64,000 nt of DNA from Rubrivivax sp. Its GTDB lineage: Bacteria > Pseudomonadota > Gammaproteobacteria > Burkholderiales > Burkholderiaceae_C. The translations under genes and the position numbers were made by a program. The notes beneath the pieces are model-generated. The model had not been told where the DNA came from. It did no database searches and worked only from the letters and a program-made list of their open reading frames with translations. How positions within the stretch are numbered: position 1 is the stretch's first letter; every line of letters starts with the position of its first letter. The stretch covers positions 992,001 to 1,056,000 of the forward strand of contig JADJYX010000001.1 in assembly GCA_016719535.1 (NCBI GenBank), in the 5' to 3' direction. This document shows positions 46,406-55,725 of this stretch, piece after piece.

Positions 46406-46828
46406 ATGGAATGCACCGTCAACTGGATGCCCGCCACGGGCATGGGATTTGTCGCCGAAACCGGCAGCGGCCACCTGCTCACCATGGACGGCGCGCCCGA
46501 CGGTGGCGGCCGCGACCTCGCGCCACGGCCGATGGAAACCGTGCTCGCCGGCACCGGTGGCTGCACCGCCTACGACGTGGTGCTGATCCTGCAGCGCGGC
46601 CGCCACGACGTGCGCGGCTGCCAGGTCAAGCTGAGCGCCGAGCGCGCTGGCAGCGAGCCCAAGGTCTTCACCCGGATCCACATGCACTTCATCGTCAGCG
46701 GCCGCGACCTGCCGCCGGCGGCGGTGGAGCGTGCGATCGCGCTGTCGCACGAACGCTACTGCTCGGCCAGCATCATGCTGGCCAAGACGGCCGAGATCAC
46801 CACCAGCCACGAGGTCGTGGCTGTCTGA
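46406..46828 (+). CDS. OsmC/Ohr-family protein
   Basis: A 140-residue protein of the OsmC peroxidase superfamily. Family features are P-M-E-T-V-L-A-G-T-G-G-C-T near residue 45 with one redox cysteine, and the second cysteine in H-E-R-Y-C-S-A near residue 118. Such proteins reduce organic hydroperoxides. The pattern is nearer the YhfA-like OsmC subgroup than Ohr. ATG 46406 is 6 bases after GAAGGA, while ATG 46400 touches it, so 46406 is preferred. It is convergent with coq7, 9 bases apart. Confidence 0.88.
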   Translation: MECTVNWMPATGMGFVAETGSGHLLTMDGAPDGGGRDLAPRPMETVLAGTGGCTAYDVVLILQRGRHDVRGCQVKLSAERAGSEPKVFTRIHMHFIVSGRDLPPAAVERAIALSHERYCSASIMLAKTAEITTSHEVVAV

Positions 46829-46837
46829 CATCGGGCG

Positions 46838-47461
46838 TCAGATCCGCGACGCGGTGGTCGTCATGACCTTCGCCGCCGCGCGCATCAGCCAGCGCGCGGG
46901 CGCCGGCAGCGGCTGGCCGCCGGCCGCGAGCGCGTCGTCGGCGTGGCGGCGTTCGTCGATGCGCATCTGCTCAACGATGGCCCGTGAGCGCGCATCGGCC
47001 GCCGGCAGGCGCTCGAGGTGGCCGGCCAGGTGCTGCTCGACCTGGCGTTCGGTTTCGATGACGAAGCCCAGGCTGCGCGCGTCGCCCAGCCGCCCGGCCA
47101 GCACGCCGATGGCAAACGAACCCGCATACCACAGCGGGTTGAGCAGGCTCGGCCGGTCGCCCAGTTCGTCCAGCCGCTGCCCGGTCCAGGCCAGGTGATC
47201 GAGTTCATCGCGCGCCGCCGCCTGCATGCGTTCGCGCAGATCGGGGCTGCGGGCGGTCAGGGCCTGGGCCTGGTAGAGCGCCTGCGCGCACACCTCACCC
47301 ACGTGATTGACGCGCATCAAGGCACCCGACAGCGGCCGATCGCCGGCTGGCAGCGTATCGTCGCGGGCGTGTCCGGGCGACGGGCGGGCCGCATGGACGG
47401 CGCCGGACAGGGTGCGGAGCGCGTTGTCAGCGCTCACCAACCAACGGTCGAGGGTCTTCAT
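46838..47461 (-). CDS. coq7: 2-polyprenyl-3-methyl-6-methoxy-benzoquinone monooxygenase (Coq7)
   Basis: Di-iron hydroxylase of ubiquinone synthesis, 207 residues, acting at the inner membrane. The carboxylate-bridged iron ligands are recognisable: E in [19 protein letters not shown] and D-E-R-R-H. Start at 47461 (M-K-T-L-D) is the usual N-terminus; in-frame codons upstream give no homology. It is divergent from the porin gene, 241 bases away. Confidence 0.93.
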   Translation of the reverse strand: MKTLDRWLVSADNALRTLSGAVHAARPSPGHARDDTLPAGDRPLSGALMRVNHVGEVCAQALYQAQALTARSPDLRERMQAAARDELDHLAWTGQRLDELGDRPSLLNPLWYAGSFAIGVLAGRLGDARSLGFVIETERQVEQHLAGHLERLPAADARSRAIVEQMRIDERRHADDALAAGGQPLPAPARWLMRAAAKVMTTTASRI

Positions 47462-47702
47462 GGCGCGTGTAGCATAGCCCGTCGGCAGCCGCTGCGCCGA
47501 CCGCCGGGTGACAGCTTCACGACCCCGTTTTGACGTTGTTGCCAGACAACAGCCGGGCGGCAATTCAGGCCCTTGGCTTTGCAAGCGACAGGGGGGTCTG
47601 GTGAAATGCGCCCAACTTCCGCTGAGGATGTTGGCCTGATCAGCCCCTTGCCGGGTGACCTCCCCGATCGGGACCTCTTGTTCAACCTAGGAGATAGCTG
47701 CA

Positions 47703-48743
47703 ATGAAAAAATCCCTGCTCGCCCTGGCCGCGTTGACCGCGTTTGCCGGCGCTGCATCGGCCCAATCGTCGGTGACCCTGTTCGGTATCGTTGACGCTGG
47801 CGTCGCTCGCCTGTCCGCTGGTGGCAAGTCGGTGACCGGCATGACCAACTCGGGCTACAACAGCAGCCGTCTCGGCTTCCGTGGCGTCGAGGATCTGGGC
47901 GGTGGCCTGCAGGCCGGCTTCTGGATCGAAGGTCAGCTGACCAATGACGACGGCAATGCCGCCGGCATGAACTGGCAGCGCCGTTCGACCGTCAGCCTGA
48001 TGGGTGGTTTTGGTGAAATCCGCCTCGGCCGCGACTACACCACGCATTTCTGGAACACCACGGTCTATGACCCGTTCGGCACCAACGGTGTCGGCTCGGC
48101 CAATACCTTCGCCATGCTGGGCGCGGCCAATGCCAACGTCAGCACCGCCGTTCGCTCGAACAATGCGATCAGCTACTTCACCCCGAATCTGGGTGGTTTC
48201 TCGGCCCAGCTGCAGTACGCCTTCGGCGAGCAGGTCAGCGGTGGCGTGAAGACCAACAACTTCATGGGCTTCCGCCTTGGCTACGCCGCCGGCCCGATCT
48301 CGGTGCATGGCGCCTACGGCAAGACCGAAGGCGCGACCGACGCCGTCGACCACAAGGCGATGAATTTCGGCGGCTCGTTCGACATGGGCTTCCTGAAGGC
48401 GTCGCTGATGGTCGCGCAAGAGAAGAACGGTGCCGGCCTGAAGACCATTGCCATTGAGCCGGGCATCATGGTGCCGGTCGGCGCTGGCGTCATCCGCGCC
48501 TCGTTTGCCCGCCACGACCAGAAGGGTGGCACCGCCGCCTGGAACGACAACGACTGGGACAAGATCGCCGTCGGCTATCTGCACAACCTGTCGAAGCGCA
48601 CGACCGTGTACGCCACGTATGCCCGCATCGCCAACGACGGCACGCAGACCAAGACCGTTGCCAACAACGGCCTGGGTGGTGTGACCGCGTCGCCGGGCGG
48701 CAACTCCAGCGGCATCGAATTCGGCGTTCGCCACGCCTTCTGA
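47703..48743 (+). CDS. Gram-negative porin, OmpC-like betaproteobacterial type
   Basis: A 346-residue outer-membrane protein forming a 16-stranded trimeric channel for small solutes. The signal peptide is residues 1-21 (M-K-K-S-L-L-A ending A-S-A-Q). The mature start S-S-V-T-L-F-G-I-V-D-A-G and the C-terminal E-F-G-V-R-H-A-F with final phenylalanine are classic. GGAGATAG precedes the ATG. Wobble positions hold more A and T than in neighbouring genes, as often in very highly expressed genes. A strong terminator follows. Confidence 0.95.
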   Translation: MKKSLLALAALTAFAGAASAQSSVTLFGIVDAGVARLSAGGKSVTGMTNSGYNSSRLGFRGVEDLGGGLQAGFWIEGQLTNDDGNAAGMNWQRRSTVSLMGGFGEIRLGRDYTTHFWNTTVYDPFGTNGVGSANTFAMLGAANANVSTAVRSNNAISYFTPNLGGFSAQLQYAFGEQVSGGVKTNNFMGFRLGYAAGPISVHGAYGKTEGATDAVDHKAMNFGGSFDMGFLKASLMVAQEKNGAGLKTIAIEPGIMVPVGAGVIRASFARHDQKGGTAAWNDNDWDKIAVGYLHNLSKRTTVYATYARIANDGTQTKTVANNGLGGVTASPGGNSSGIEFGVRHAF

Positions 48744-48772
48744 TCCACGCCGGGGCAACCCGGCCGGTCAGC

Positions 48773-48801
48773 AAAAAACCGCCCCTCGGGGCGGTTTTTT
48801 T
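48773..48801. terminator. bidirectional intrinsic terminator between porin and lysA
   Basis: A six- to seven-bp GC stem (CCGCCCC 48779-48785, GGGGCGG 48788-48794) is flanked by six A on the left and seven T on the right. It ends porin transcripts rightward and lysA transcripts leftward, lying 30 and 22 bases from the two stop codons. Confidence 0.92.
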
Positions 48802-48822
48802 ATGGGCGCCGGCGAGAGCCGG

Positions 48823-50100
48823 TCAGCCGGCCGCGGGCAGCAGCGTCTCGCCGGCGAAAAGATCGGCGGCGCGCTCGCGCTCGCGGATCAGCACCGGCTG
48901 CCCGTCGACGATCATCACCTCGGCTGCTCGCGGCCGCGTGTTGTAGTTGCTGGCCATCGCCATGCCGTAGGCACCGGCCGACAGCACGGCCAGCAGGTCG
49001 CCTTCGGCCACCGCCAGCGGGCGGTCACGGCCCAGCCAGTCGCCGGATTCGCACACCGGGCCGACGACGTCCCAGGCCCGCGCCACGCCGGCGCGCTGCC
49101 GCACCGGTTCGATCGCCATCCAGGCCTGGTACATCGCCGGGCGCATGAGGTCGTTCATCGCCGCGTCGACGATGCAGAAATTCTTCGTGGCGCCGGGCTT
49201 GAGGTATTGCACCTCGGTCAGCAGCACGCCCGCATTGCCGACCAGCGAACGCCCCGGTTCGAGCAGCACCTCGCGCCTGCCGTGGCCACGGGCGTCCATG
49301 CGCGCCAGCATCTGCGCCACCAGCTCGTCGGCGCGTGGCGGCTGCTCGTCGGTGTAGGTGATGCCCAGGCCGCCGCCGAGGTCGACATGGTGGATCGGGA
49401 TGCCGGCTGCCTCGACGGCCTCGACGAGGTCGAGCACGCGGTCGAGCGCATCGAGGTAGGGTGCGGCCTGCGTGATCTGCGAGCCGATGTGGCAGTCGAT
49501 GCCGACCACCTGCAGCCCCGGCAGCGCCGCGGCCAGGCGGTAGACGGCGAGCGCCTGCTCGTGCGCGACGCCGAATTTGTTGTCGCGCAACCCGGTCGAG
49601 ATGTAGGGGTGGGTGCCGGCATCGACGTCGGGGTTGACGCGCAGGCTCACCGGCGCGGTGCGGCCGGCGGCGGTGGCCACCTCGGACAGGCGGCGCAATT
49701 CGCCTTCGCTCTCGACGTTGAAGCAGTGCACGCCGGCCGCCAGCGCCTGCTGCATCTCGGTGCGCGTCTTGCCGACGCCGGAGAAGACGATGCGCTCGGG
49801 CCGTCCGCCAGCGGCCAGCACGCGTTCGAGTTCGCCGCCGGAGACGATGTCGAAACCGCAGCCGGCGCGCGCGAAGGTCTGCAGCACCGCCAGGCTGGAA
49901 TTGGCCTTCATCGCATAACACACCAAGTGCGCACGACCCTGCAGCGCACGCTGGTAGGCGGCCACGGCATCGAGCATGGCCGCTTGCGAATAGACATACA
50001 GCGGCGTGCCGAAGCGGCGGGCCAGGCCGTCGAGGTCGACCCCGTCGAGGCCGAGCACGCCGTCGCGGCGGGCCAGATGCGGGCTGCCGGGCAGGCTCAT
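48823..50100 (-). CDS. lysA: diaminopimelate decarboxylase
   Basis: Pyridoxal phosphate enzyme that converts meso-diaminopimelate to lysine, 425 residues. The cofactor lysine is in Y-A-M-K-A-N near residue 62. Other marks are the C-H-I-G-S-Q block, the H-H-V-D-L-G-G-G-L-G-I phosphate loop and the C-E-S-G-D motif near residue 350 that brings the active-site cysteine from the partner subunit. Its start overlaps the lptM stop (ATGA), a pairing common in Proteobacteria. Confidence 0.96.
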   Translation of the reverse strand: MSLPGSPHLARRDGVLGLDGVDLDGLARRFGTPLYVYSQAAMLDAVAAYQRALQGRAHLVCYAMKANSSLAVLQTFARAGCGFDIVSGGELERVLAAGGRPERIVFSGVGKTRTEMQQALAAGVHCFNVESEGELRRLSEVATAAGRTAPVSLRVNPDVDAGTHPYISTGLRDNKFGVAHEQALAVYRLAAALPGLQVVGIDCHIGSQITQAAPYLDALDRVLDLVEAVEAAGIPIHHVDLGGGLGITYTDEQPPRADELVAQMLARMDARGHGRREVLLEPGRSLVGNAGVLLTEVQYLKPGATKNFCIVDAAMNDLMRPAMYQAWMAIEPVRQRAGVARAWDVVGPVCESGDWLGRDRPLAVAEGDLLAVLSAGAYGMAMASNYNTRPRAAEVMIVDGQPVLIRERERAADLFAGETLLPAAG

Positions 50101-50264
50101 CGGGAGGCCCCCGAGGCCGCCGATGCGGCCGCTGCCGGCGCCGGCAAGGTGAGCGGTCCCTTCTGGCCACAGGCGGTGCCCGCGATGGCACATGCGAGCA
50201 GAAGGACTTTGGCCGGGCGCGGGCCCAGCCGGGCGGCGGCCGCCGCTACACTCTTCGAAAGCAT
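50097..50264 (-). CDS. lptM: LPS translocon maturation lipoprotein LptM (YifL family)
   Basis: A 55-residue lipoprotein. The hydrophobic signal ends G-T-A-C and the mature chain starts C-G-Q-K-G-P-L, the signature of LptM, which helps the LptDE complex form correct disulfides in the outer membrane. An Ala-rich tail follows. ATG 50264 is the shortest sensible start; ATG 50285 in the same frame would overlap the divergent cyaY gene. The gene overlaps lysA by four bases. Confidence 0.85.
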   Translation of the reverse strand: MLSKSVAAAAARLGPRPAKVLLLACAIAGTACGQKGPLTLPAPAAAASAASGASR

Positions 50265-50283
50265 CCCGGGAATTCTACCGAGC

Positions 50284-50643
50284 ATGAGCGCCGACACGCC
50301 CGCAAGCAGCCTGAGCGACAGCGAGTACCAGGCCCTGACCCAGGCCCTGCTGGCCGCCATCGAGGCGCAGGTCGACCGCTGGCTGCAGGACGACGTGATC
50401 GACATCGACAGCAGCCGCACGGGCGGGCTGCTCGAACTGTCGTTCCCCAACGGCAGCAAGATCATCGTCAATACGCAGCCGCCGCTGCACGAGGTGTGGC
50501 TGGCGGCCAAGGCGGGCGGCTTCCATTACCGCTGGGCAGGCGACCACTGGGCGGATACGCGCGACGGCAGCGATTTTCTGGCCACGCTGTCGCAGCAGGC
50601 CACGGCACAGGGCGGACGGCCGCTGCGCTTCGCGGCCGGCTGA
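50284..50643 (+). CDS. cyaY: iron donor protein CyaY (bacterial frataxin)
   Basis: A 119-residue frataxin homologue that binds iron and modulates iron-sulfur cluster assembly by IscS. The acidic first helix and strand carry D-D-V-I-D-I-D, and the sheet includes L-E-L-S-F-P-N-G-S-K-I-I-V-N and the family block Q-P-P-L-H-E-V-W-L-A. It is divergent from lptM-lysA with 19 bases between starts, and convergent with the PBP1A gene. Confidence 0.93.
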   Translation: MSADTPASSLSDSEYQALTQALLAAIEAQVDRWLQDDVIDIDSSRTGGLLELSFPNGSKIIVNTQPPLHEVWLAAKAGGFHYRWAGDHWADTRDGSDFLATLSQQATAQGGRPLRFAAG

Positions 50644-50666
50644 CGGCCGGCGCAGCCGCTGCACCT

Positions 50667-53030
50667 TCAGCGGCGGAACAGGTCGAGGATGGAGTTGCGT
50701 TCCTCGGTGCTCGGCGCGGCGGGCAGGGCGTCCTGCAGGCCCAGGCTCTGCACGCCGGCGCCCTGGGCATGGTCATCGAACATCCAGCCACCGGCGCTTT
50801 CGACCACGCCGGCCGGCGGCTCGTACGGTTGCACGGGCACGCCCTTGAGGGCCTGGGCCATCCAGTTGATCCACACCGGCAGCGCGAGCCCGCCGCCGGT
50901 CTCGCGGTCGCCGAGCTTGCGTGGGTTGTCGTAGCCGATCCAGACGACGGCCGTCACCGTGGGGTGAAAGCCGGCAAACCAGGCGTCCATCGAATCGTTG
51001 GTGGTGCCGGTCTTGCCGTAGACGTCGCTGCGCCTGAGCGTGGCCTGGGCGCGGGCGGCGGTGCCGTAGCGGGTGATGGCCTGCAGCAGCGAATTCATGA
51101 CGAAGGCATTGCGCGCATCGAGCACGCGCACCGATTCGTCGGCGGGCACCGGCGGCGTGTCGACCACCACGCGCCCCTTGCCGTCGACGATGCGGGCGAT
51201 CAGGTGCGGCGTGATGCGCAGGCCGCCATTGGCGAAGACACTGTAGGCGGTGGCCATCTGCATCGGCGTCACCGACCCGGCGCCGAGTGCCATCGTCAGG
51301 TAGGCCGGGTGCTTGTCGGCCTCGAAGCCGAAGCGCTGGATCCATTCCTGCGCATAGGGCGGCCCGATGGCCTGCAGGATGCGGATCGACACCATATTCT
51401 TCGACTTTGCCAGCGCCGTCACCAGCGGCAGCGGGCCGTCGAACTTGCCGTCGTAGTTCTTCGGCTCCCAGGGCTGGCTGCCGGTGGCATCGGCGTCGAA
51501 GAACAGCGGCGCGTCGTTGATCACCGTGGCCGGCGTGAAGCCCTTCTCCAGCGCTGCCGAATAGATGAAGGGCTTGAAGCTCGACCCCGGCTGCCGCCAG
51601 GCCTGGGTGACGTGGTTGAACTTGTTCTTGCCGAAGTCGAAGCCGCCGACGAGCGCGCGGATGGCGCCGGTGCGCGGGTCGAGGGCGACGAAGGCCCCCT
51701 CGACCTCGGGCAGCTGCGTCAGCCGCCAGTCCTTCTTCGGGCCCTGCATGGCGCGCACGACGGCGCCGCGGCGGATCTGCACCTTGGGGCCGGCACGCGC
51801 AGCCAGGCCCGAGGTCACCGGCCGCAGCCCGTCGCCGGTGACGGTGATGGTGTCGCCCGACTGCAGCATGGCCACCACCTTGCGCGGCGAGGCCTCGAGC
51901 ACGACGGCGGCGCGCAGGTCGTCGTTGTCGGGGTGGTCGTTGAGCGCCTCGGCAACGCGGGCGTCGAGCTTGTCGGGGTCGGCCGGCAGGTCGACATAGG
52001 CTTCCGGCCCGCGGTAGACCTGCCGCAGTTCGTAGTCCATCAGGCCCTGGCGCAGCGCACGGTAGGCCGCCGACTGCTCGGCCGCATTCAAGGTCAGGTA
52101 GACGTTGAGGCCGCGCGCATAGGTCTCGTCGCCATACTGGGCGTGCACCAGCAACCGGGCATTCTCGGCCGCGAATTCGGCATGCACGCCATGGTCGGAC
52201 GCCACGCGGTAGCGCAGCACCTGCTCGAGCGCGGCGTCGTGCTGCTCTTCGGTGATGAAGCCGTTCTCGAACATGCGCTGGATGATGTAGCGCTGCCGCA
52301 CCTGGGCCCGCCGCGGGTTGGCGATCGGGTTGTAGGCCGAGGGTGCCTTGGGCAGGCCGGCCAGCATCGCCGCCTCGGCGATCGTCACGTCCTTCAGCGG
52401 CTTGCCGAAATAGACCTCGGCCGCCGCGGCAAAGCCGCTGGCGCGCTGGCCGAGGAAGATCTGGTTCATGTAGAGCTCGAGGATCTGGTCCTTGTTGAGC
52501 ACGCTTTCGATGCGCAGCGCCAGCAGGATCTCGTAGATCTTGCGCGTGAACGTCTTTTCGGTGCTGAGGTAGAAATTGCGCGCCACCTGCATGGTGATCG
52601 TCGACGCGCCCTGGCTGCGCGCATCGCGCAGGTTTTCCAGCGCCGCGCGCGCCACGCCCTTGTAGTCGACGCCGCCGTGCTGGTAGAAGCGCGCGTCCTC
52701 GGCGGCAAGCACGGCATCCTTCATCACCTGCGGGATCTGCGCGATGGGCGTGAAATTGCGGCGCTCCTCGCCGAATTCGCCCAGCAGCACGCCATCGGCC
52801 GAATAGACGCGCAGCGGCAGCTTGGGGCGGTAGTCGGTGAGGCTGCCGATATCGGGCAGGTTCGGGTAGGCCACCGCCAGCGCCACGGCGACGACCAGCA
52901 GCGCGGCCAGCAGCCCCGCCAATGCCCCGCCGCCCAGCCAGGCGGCCACCTGCAGCAAGGCCCGATACCAGGGCCGGGCCGGCGGTGCGGCTTCGGAAGG
53001 GGGGGTGTTCGCGGGCTCGGATGCGGGCAT
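50667..53030 (-). CDS. mrcA: penicillin-binding protein 1A, bifunctional peptidoglycan synthase
   Basis: A 787-residue inner-membrane enzyme that polymerises glycan strands and cross-links peptides. A cytoplasmic Pro/Ala-rich tail and helix (about 25-52) precede the glycosyltransferase domain with E-D-A-R-F-Y-Q-H-G-G and G-A-S-T-I-T-M-Q. The transpeptidase domain has the S-x-x-K nucleophile in G-S-S-F-K-P, S-K-N as the second motif and K-T-G-T-T-N as the third. An OB-like insert lies between. Divergent to pilM, the usual betaproteobacterial arrangement. The symbol ponA is also used. Confidence 0.95.
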   Translation of the reverse strand: MPASEPANTPPSEAAPPARPWYRALLQVAAWLGGGALAGLLAALLVVAVALAVAYPNLPDIGSLTDYRPKLPLRVYSADGVLLGEFGEERRNFTPIAQIPQVMKDAVLAAEDARFYQHGGVDYKGVARAALENLRDARSQGASTITMQVARNFYLSTEKTFTRKIYEILLALRIESVLNKDQILELYMNQIFLGQRASGFAAAAEVYFGKPLKDVTIAEAAMLAGLPKAPSAYNPIANPRRAQVRQRYIIQRMFENGFITEEQHDAALEQVLRYRVASDHGVHAEFAAENARLLVHAQYGDETYARGLNVYLTLNAAEQSAAYRALRQGLMDYELRQVYRGPEAYVDLPADPDKLDARVAEALNDHPDNDDLRAAVVLEASPRKVVAMLQSGDTITVTGDGLRPVTSGLAARAGPKVQIRRGAVVRAMQGPKKDWRLTQLPEVEGAFVALDPRTGAIRALVGGFDFGKNKFNHVTQAWRQPGSSFKPFIYSAALEKGFTPATVINDAPLFFDADATGSQPWEPKNYDGKFDGPLPLVTALAKSKNMVSIRILQAIGPPYAQEWIQRFGFEADKHPAYLTMALGAGSVTPMQMATAYSVFANGGLRITPHLIARIVDGKGRVVVDTPPVPADESVRVLDARNAFVMNSLLQAITRYGTAARAQATLRRSDVYGKTGTTNDSMDAWFAGFHPTVTAVVWIGYDNPRKLGDRETGGGLALPVWINWMAQALKGVPVQPYEPPAGVVESAGGWMFDDHAQGAGVQSLGLQDALPAAPSTEERNSILDLFRR

Positions 53031-53312
53031 GGGAGTCCCGGGACAATGCTGGCAGCGATTATAGAAACCGTCCCCGCGTGCTCGGACCTGGCCAGGTGGG
53101 CCCTTCGGGATGGGATTTTCAGCGTCTTCGGGTTAACCCTGAAGAGGCGATTGCGGCTTGTTTCAGGTGGTGCCGCAAGCGTCGGTCAATCACAACGACT
53201 GGACGGTTTGTGACCGCCATTTTTCTATGGCGCACAAAGGCTTTACTGCTAGCATTGAAGTAACTTCTTAACAAACTTGGCGCCTCGCCGGGTGCATGAG
53301 GAGTGCTCCGAC
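53031..53312. promoter_or_regulatory. divergent regulatory region of the PBP1A gene and pilM operon
   Basis: 282 bases, clearly richer in A and T than the surroundings from about 53150 on. A perfect 11-base palindrome GAAGTAACTTC lies at 53257-53267, and AACTT recurs at 53272-53278 as part of ACAAACTTGG. These may mark the pil promoter or an operator. No confident -35/-10 pair could be assigned. Confidence 0.4.
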
Positions 53313-54392
53313 GTGAGTTTTCTGGATCAATTGCTGCGCCGAAAGTCGCCTCCGATGATCGGGCTGGACGTGAGTTCGTCCAGCGTCAAGCTGGTGGAAC
53401 TCGGCCAGACCGCGTCGGGCGATTTTGTGCTCGAACGCTTCGCGCTCGAACCGTTCGAGAAGGGCTGGATCACCGATGGCCAGATCGAGAAGTTCGACGA
53501 AGTCGCCGAAGCCGTGCGCCGCGTGGTCAGCAAGAGCGGCACCCGCACCAAGCAGGTGGTGATGGCGATGCCGCAGTCCTCGGTCATCACCAAGAAGATC
53601 GTCTTGCCCGCCGGTCTGCGCGAGGAAGAGATGGAGCTTCAGGTCGAGTCCGAAGCCAATCAGTACATTCCTTTCTCGCTCGACGAAGTGAGTCTCGACT
53701 TCTGCGTCATCGGCCCGAGCCCGACATCGCTGGGTGATGTCGAGGTGCTGATCGCCGCGTCGCGCAAGGACCGCGTGCAGGATCGCCAGGGCCTGGCCGA
53801 GGCGGCCGGGCTGACGCCGGTCATCCTGGACATCGAGTCGCACGCCTCGCGCCTGGCGATGAGCCGCGTGATCGCGGCGCTGCCCAACGAAGGCCGCGAC
53901 GCGCTGGTGGCCTTGTTCGAAATCGGTGCCGACACCACCAGCCTGAAGGTGCTGCGCGACGACGAGCAGCTCTACGATCGCGACCAGGCCTTCGGCGGCG
54001 CCCAGCTGACGCAGCTGATCTCGCGCCAGTATGGCTTCTCGTTCGAGGAGGCCGAGCAGAAGAAGCTCGCCGGCGACCTGCCCGAGGACTACGAAACGAC
54101 CATCCTCGCGCCCTTCGTCGACAGCCTGTCGCAGGAGATCGGCCGCGCGCTGCAGTATTTCTTCACCAGCACGCCGCACCACAAGGTGCACTACGTGATG
54201 CTGGCCGGCGGTACCGCCACGCTGCCGGGGCTGAAGGACCGGGTCACCGACCTGACGGGTTTTGCGTCGATGGTGGTCAATCCCTTCGACAGCATGCAGC
54301 TCGGCTCGGCGGTGCGCGAGAACCGCATGCGGCGTGAGGCGGCGTCCTACCTCACGGCCTGCGGCCTCGCGATGCGGAGGTTCGTGCAGTGA
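53313..54392 (+). CDS. pilM: type IV pilus inner-membrane assembly protein PilM
   Basis: A 359-residue actin-like cytoplasmic protein that binds the N-terminus of PilN and links the pilus alignment complex to the motor. The I-G-L-D-V-S-S-S-S-V-K nucleotide loop is at residues 15-25, the block D-I-E-S-H-A lies mid-chain and the M-L-A-G-G-T-A phosphate 2 loop is near residue 300. GTG 53313 is chosen because GAGGAG lies 9 bases upstream. Its stop overlaps the pilN start. Confidence 0.95.
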   Translation: MSFLDQLLRRKSPPMIGLDVSSSSVKLVELGQTASGDFVLERFALEPFEKGWITDGQIEKFDEVAEAVRRVVSKSGTRTKQVVMAMPQSSVITKKIVLPAGLREEEMELQVESEANQYIPFSLDEVSLDFCVIGPSPTSLGDVEVLIAASRKDRVQDRQGLAEAAGLTPVILDIESHASRLAMSRVIAALPNEGRDALVALFEIGADTTSLKVLRDDEQLYDRDQAFGGAQLTQLISRQYGFSFEEAEQKKLAGDLPEDYETTILAPFVDSLSQEIGRALQYFFTSTPHHKVHYVMLAGGTATLPGLKDRVTDLTGFASMVVNPFDSMQLGSAVRENRMRREAASYLTACGLAMRRFVQ

Positions 54393-55018
54393 TCCTGATC
54401 AACCTGCTGCCCCATCGCGAGGCGAAGCGGCGCCAGCGCAAGCAGGCGTTCTTCGTCGGTGTCGGCCTGTCCGTGGCCGCCGGCCTGGTGATCGCCGGCG
54501 TCTGGTACATGCTGCTGCAGCAATTGATGGCCAACCAGCAGGCGCGCAACCAGTTTCTGACGGACGAGATCGCCCGGCTGGACCTGCAGATCAAGGACAT
54601 CGCATCGCTGCGCGCCGAGATCGACGCGCTCAAGGCGCGGCAGAAGGCGGTGGAGGACTTGCAGACCGACCGCAATACGCCGGTGCGGCTGCTCGACGAA
54701 CTCGTCAAGCAGTCGCCCGAGGGCGTCTACTTCACGTCGATCAGGCAGAGCGGCCAGCAGGTGCAGCTCACCGGCATCGCGCAGTCCAACGAACGCGTGT
54801 CCGAACTGCTGCGCAACCTGCTCTACAACTCGACCTGGCTCGAGCAGCCTGACCTGGTCGAGATCCGCTCGGTCAATGTGCCGGTCGCGTTGGGCAGCCG
54901 CGAAAGCCGGCGCCTGTTCGAGTACCAGTTGCGGGTCCGCATCAAGCAACCGGCGGCGCCGGCAGCGGCAGCTGCAGCGCCCGGTGCTTCGGCGCCGGCG
55001 CCGGCCAAGGCATCGTGA
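54389..55018 (+). CDS. pilN: type IV pilus alignment protein PilN
   Basis: A 209-residue bitopic inner-membrane protein. The N-terminal I-N-L-L-P-H-R motif that docks into PilM is at residues 4-10, the helix at about 24-45, a coiled-coil at 55-95, and a ferredoxin-like periplasmic domain follows. A Pro/Ala-rich tail ends the chain. The GTG start overlaps the pilM stop by four bases. It pairs with PilO. Confidence 0.94.
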   Translation: MILINLLPHREAKRRQRKQAFFVGVGLSVAAGLVIAGVWYMLLQQLMANQQARNQFLTDEIARLDLQIKDIASLRAEIDALKARQKAVEDLQTDRNTPVRLLDELVKQSPEGVYFTSIRQSGQQVQLTGIAQSNERVSELLRNLLYNSTWLEQPDLVEIRSVNVPVALGSRESRRLFEYQLRVRIKQPAAPAAAAAAPGASAPAPAKAS

Positions 55019-55026
55019 GGGGCGGC

Positions 55027-55725
55027 ATGGCCACCAGCAACACCACCTCCGCCGGCTTCGACGCCTCGGGCCTTCTGGACCAGGCGGTTTCGCAGTTTCG
55101 CGGCCTCAATACCAGCGAGCCCGGTCAGTGGCCGTGGATGCCGAAAGCGGCGGTCTTCCTCGTGGTGGCCGCCGCCGTGGTCGCCGTCGGCTGGTTCGCG
55201 CTGGTGAGCTCCGCCCTCGAGGAACTCGAGGCCGAACGCGATCGCGAACCGGCGCTGAAGGCGCAGTTCGAATCCAAGCTCGCGCAGGCGGTCAACCTGA
55301 ACGAGTTGCGCAAGCAGAAGCTACAGGTGCAGGAATATGTCACCCAGCTCGAGAAGCAGCTGCCCGGCAAGGCCGAGATGGACGCGCTGCTGTCCGACAT
55401 CAACCAGGCCGGTCTTGGCCGCGGCCTGCTGTTCGACCTCTTCAGGCCGGGCCAGGTGGAGGTCAAGGACTACTACGCCGAATTGCCGATCACCGTGCGC
55501 GTGAGCGGCCGCTACCACGACATCGGCTCGTTCGCGGCCGACGTGGCCAACCTGTCGCGCATCGTCACGCTGCACAACCTGTCGATCGCACCGATGTCGC
55601 GTGATCCCAGCGGCGTGCTGTCGATGGAAGCGGTGGCGCGCACCTACCGCTACCTCGACGCGGCCGAAGTCGCCGAGCAGAAGAAGGCCGCCGCTGCCAA
55701 GGCCGCAGGAGCGAAAAAACCATGA
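55027..55725 (+). CDS. pilO: type IV pilus alignment protein PilO
   Basis: A 232-residue inner-membrane protein with one helix at about residues 45-66, a coiled-coil (about 70-115, ending in the Q-L-P-G-K-A-E-M block) and a periplasmic ferredoxin-like domain. It forms heterodimers with PilN. ATG 55027 follows GAGGGGCGG; an in-frame GTG at 55015 overlaps the pilN stop and is possible. Its stop overlaps the pilP start (ATGA). Confidence 0.94.
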   Translation: MATSNTTSAGFDASGLLDQAVSQFRGLNTSEPGQWPWMPKAAVFLVVAAAVVAVGWFALVSSALEELEAERDREPALKAQFESKLAQAVNLNELRKQKLQVQEYVTQLEKQLPGKAEMDALLSDINQAGLGRGLLFDLFRPGQVEVKDYYAELPITVRVSGRYHDIGSFAADVANLSRIVTLHNLSIAPMSRDPSGVLSMEAVARTYRYLDAAEVAEQKKAAAAKAAGAKKP

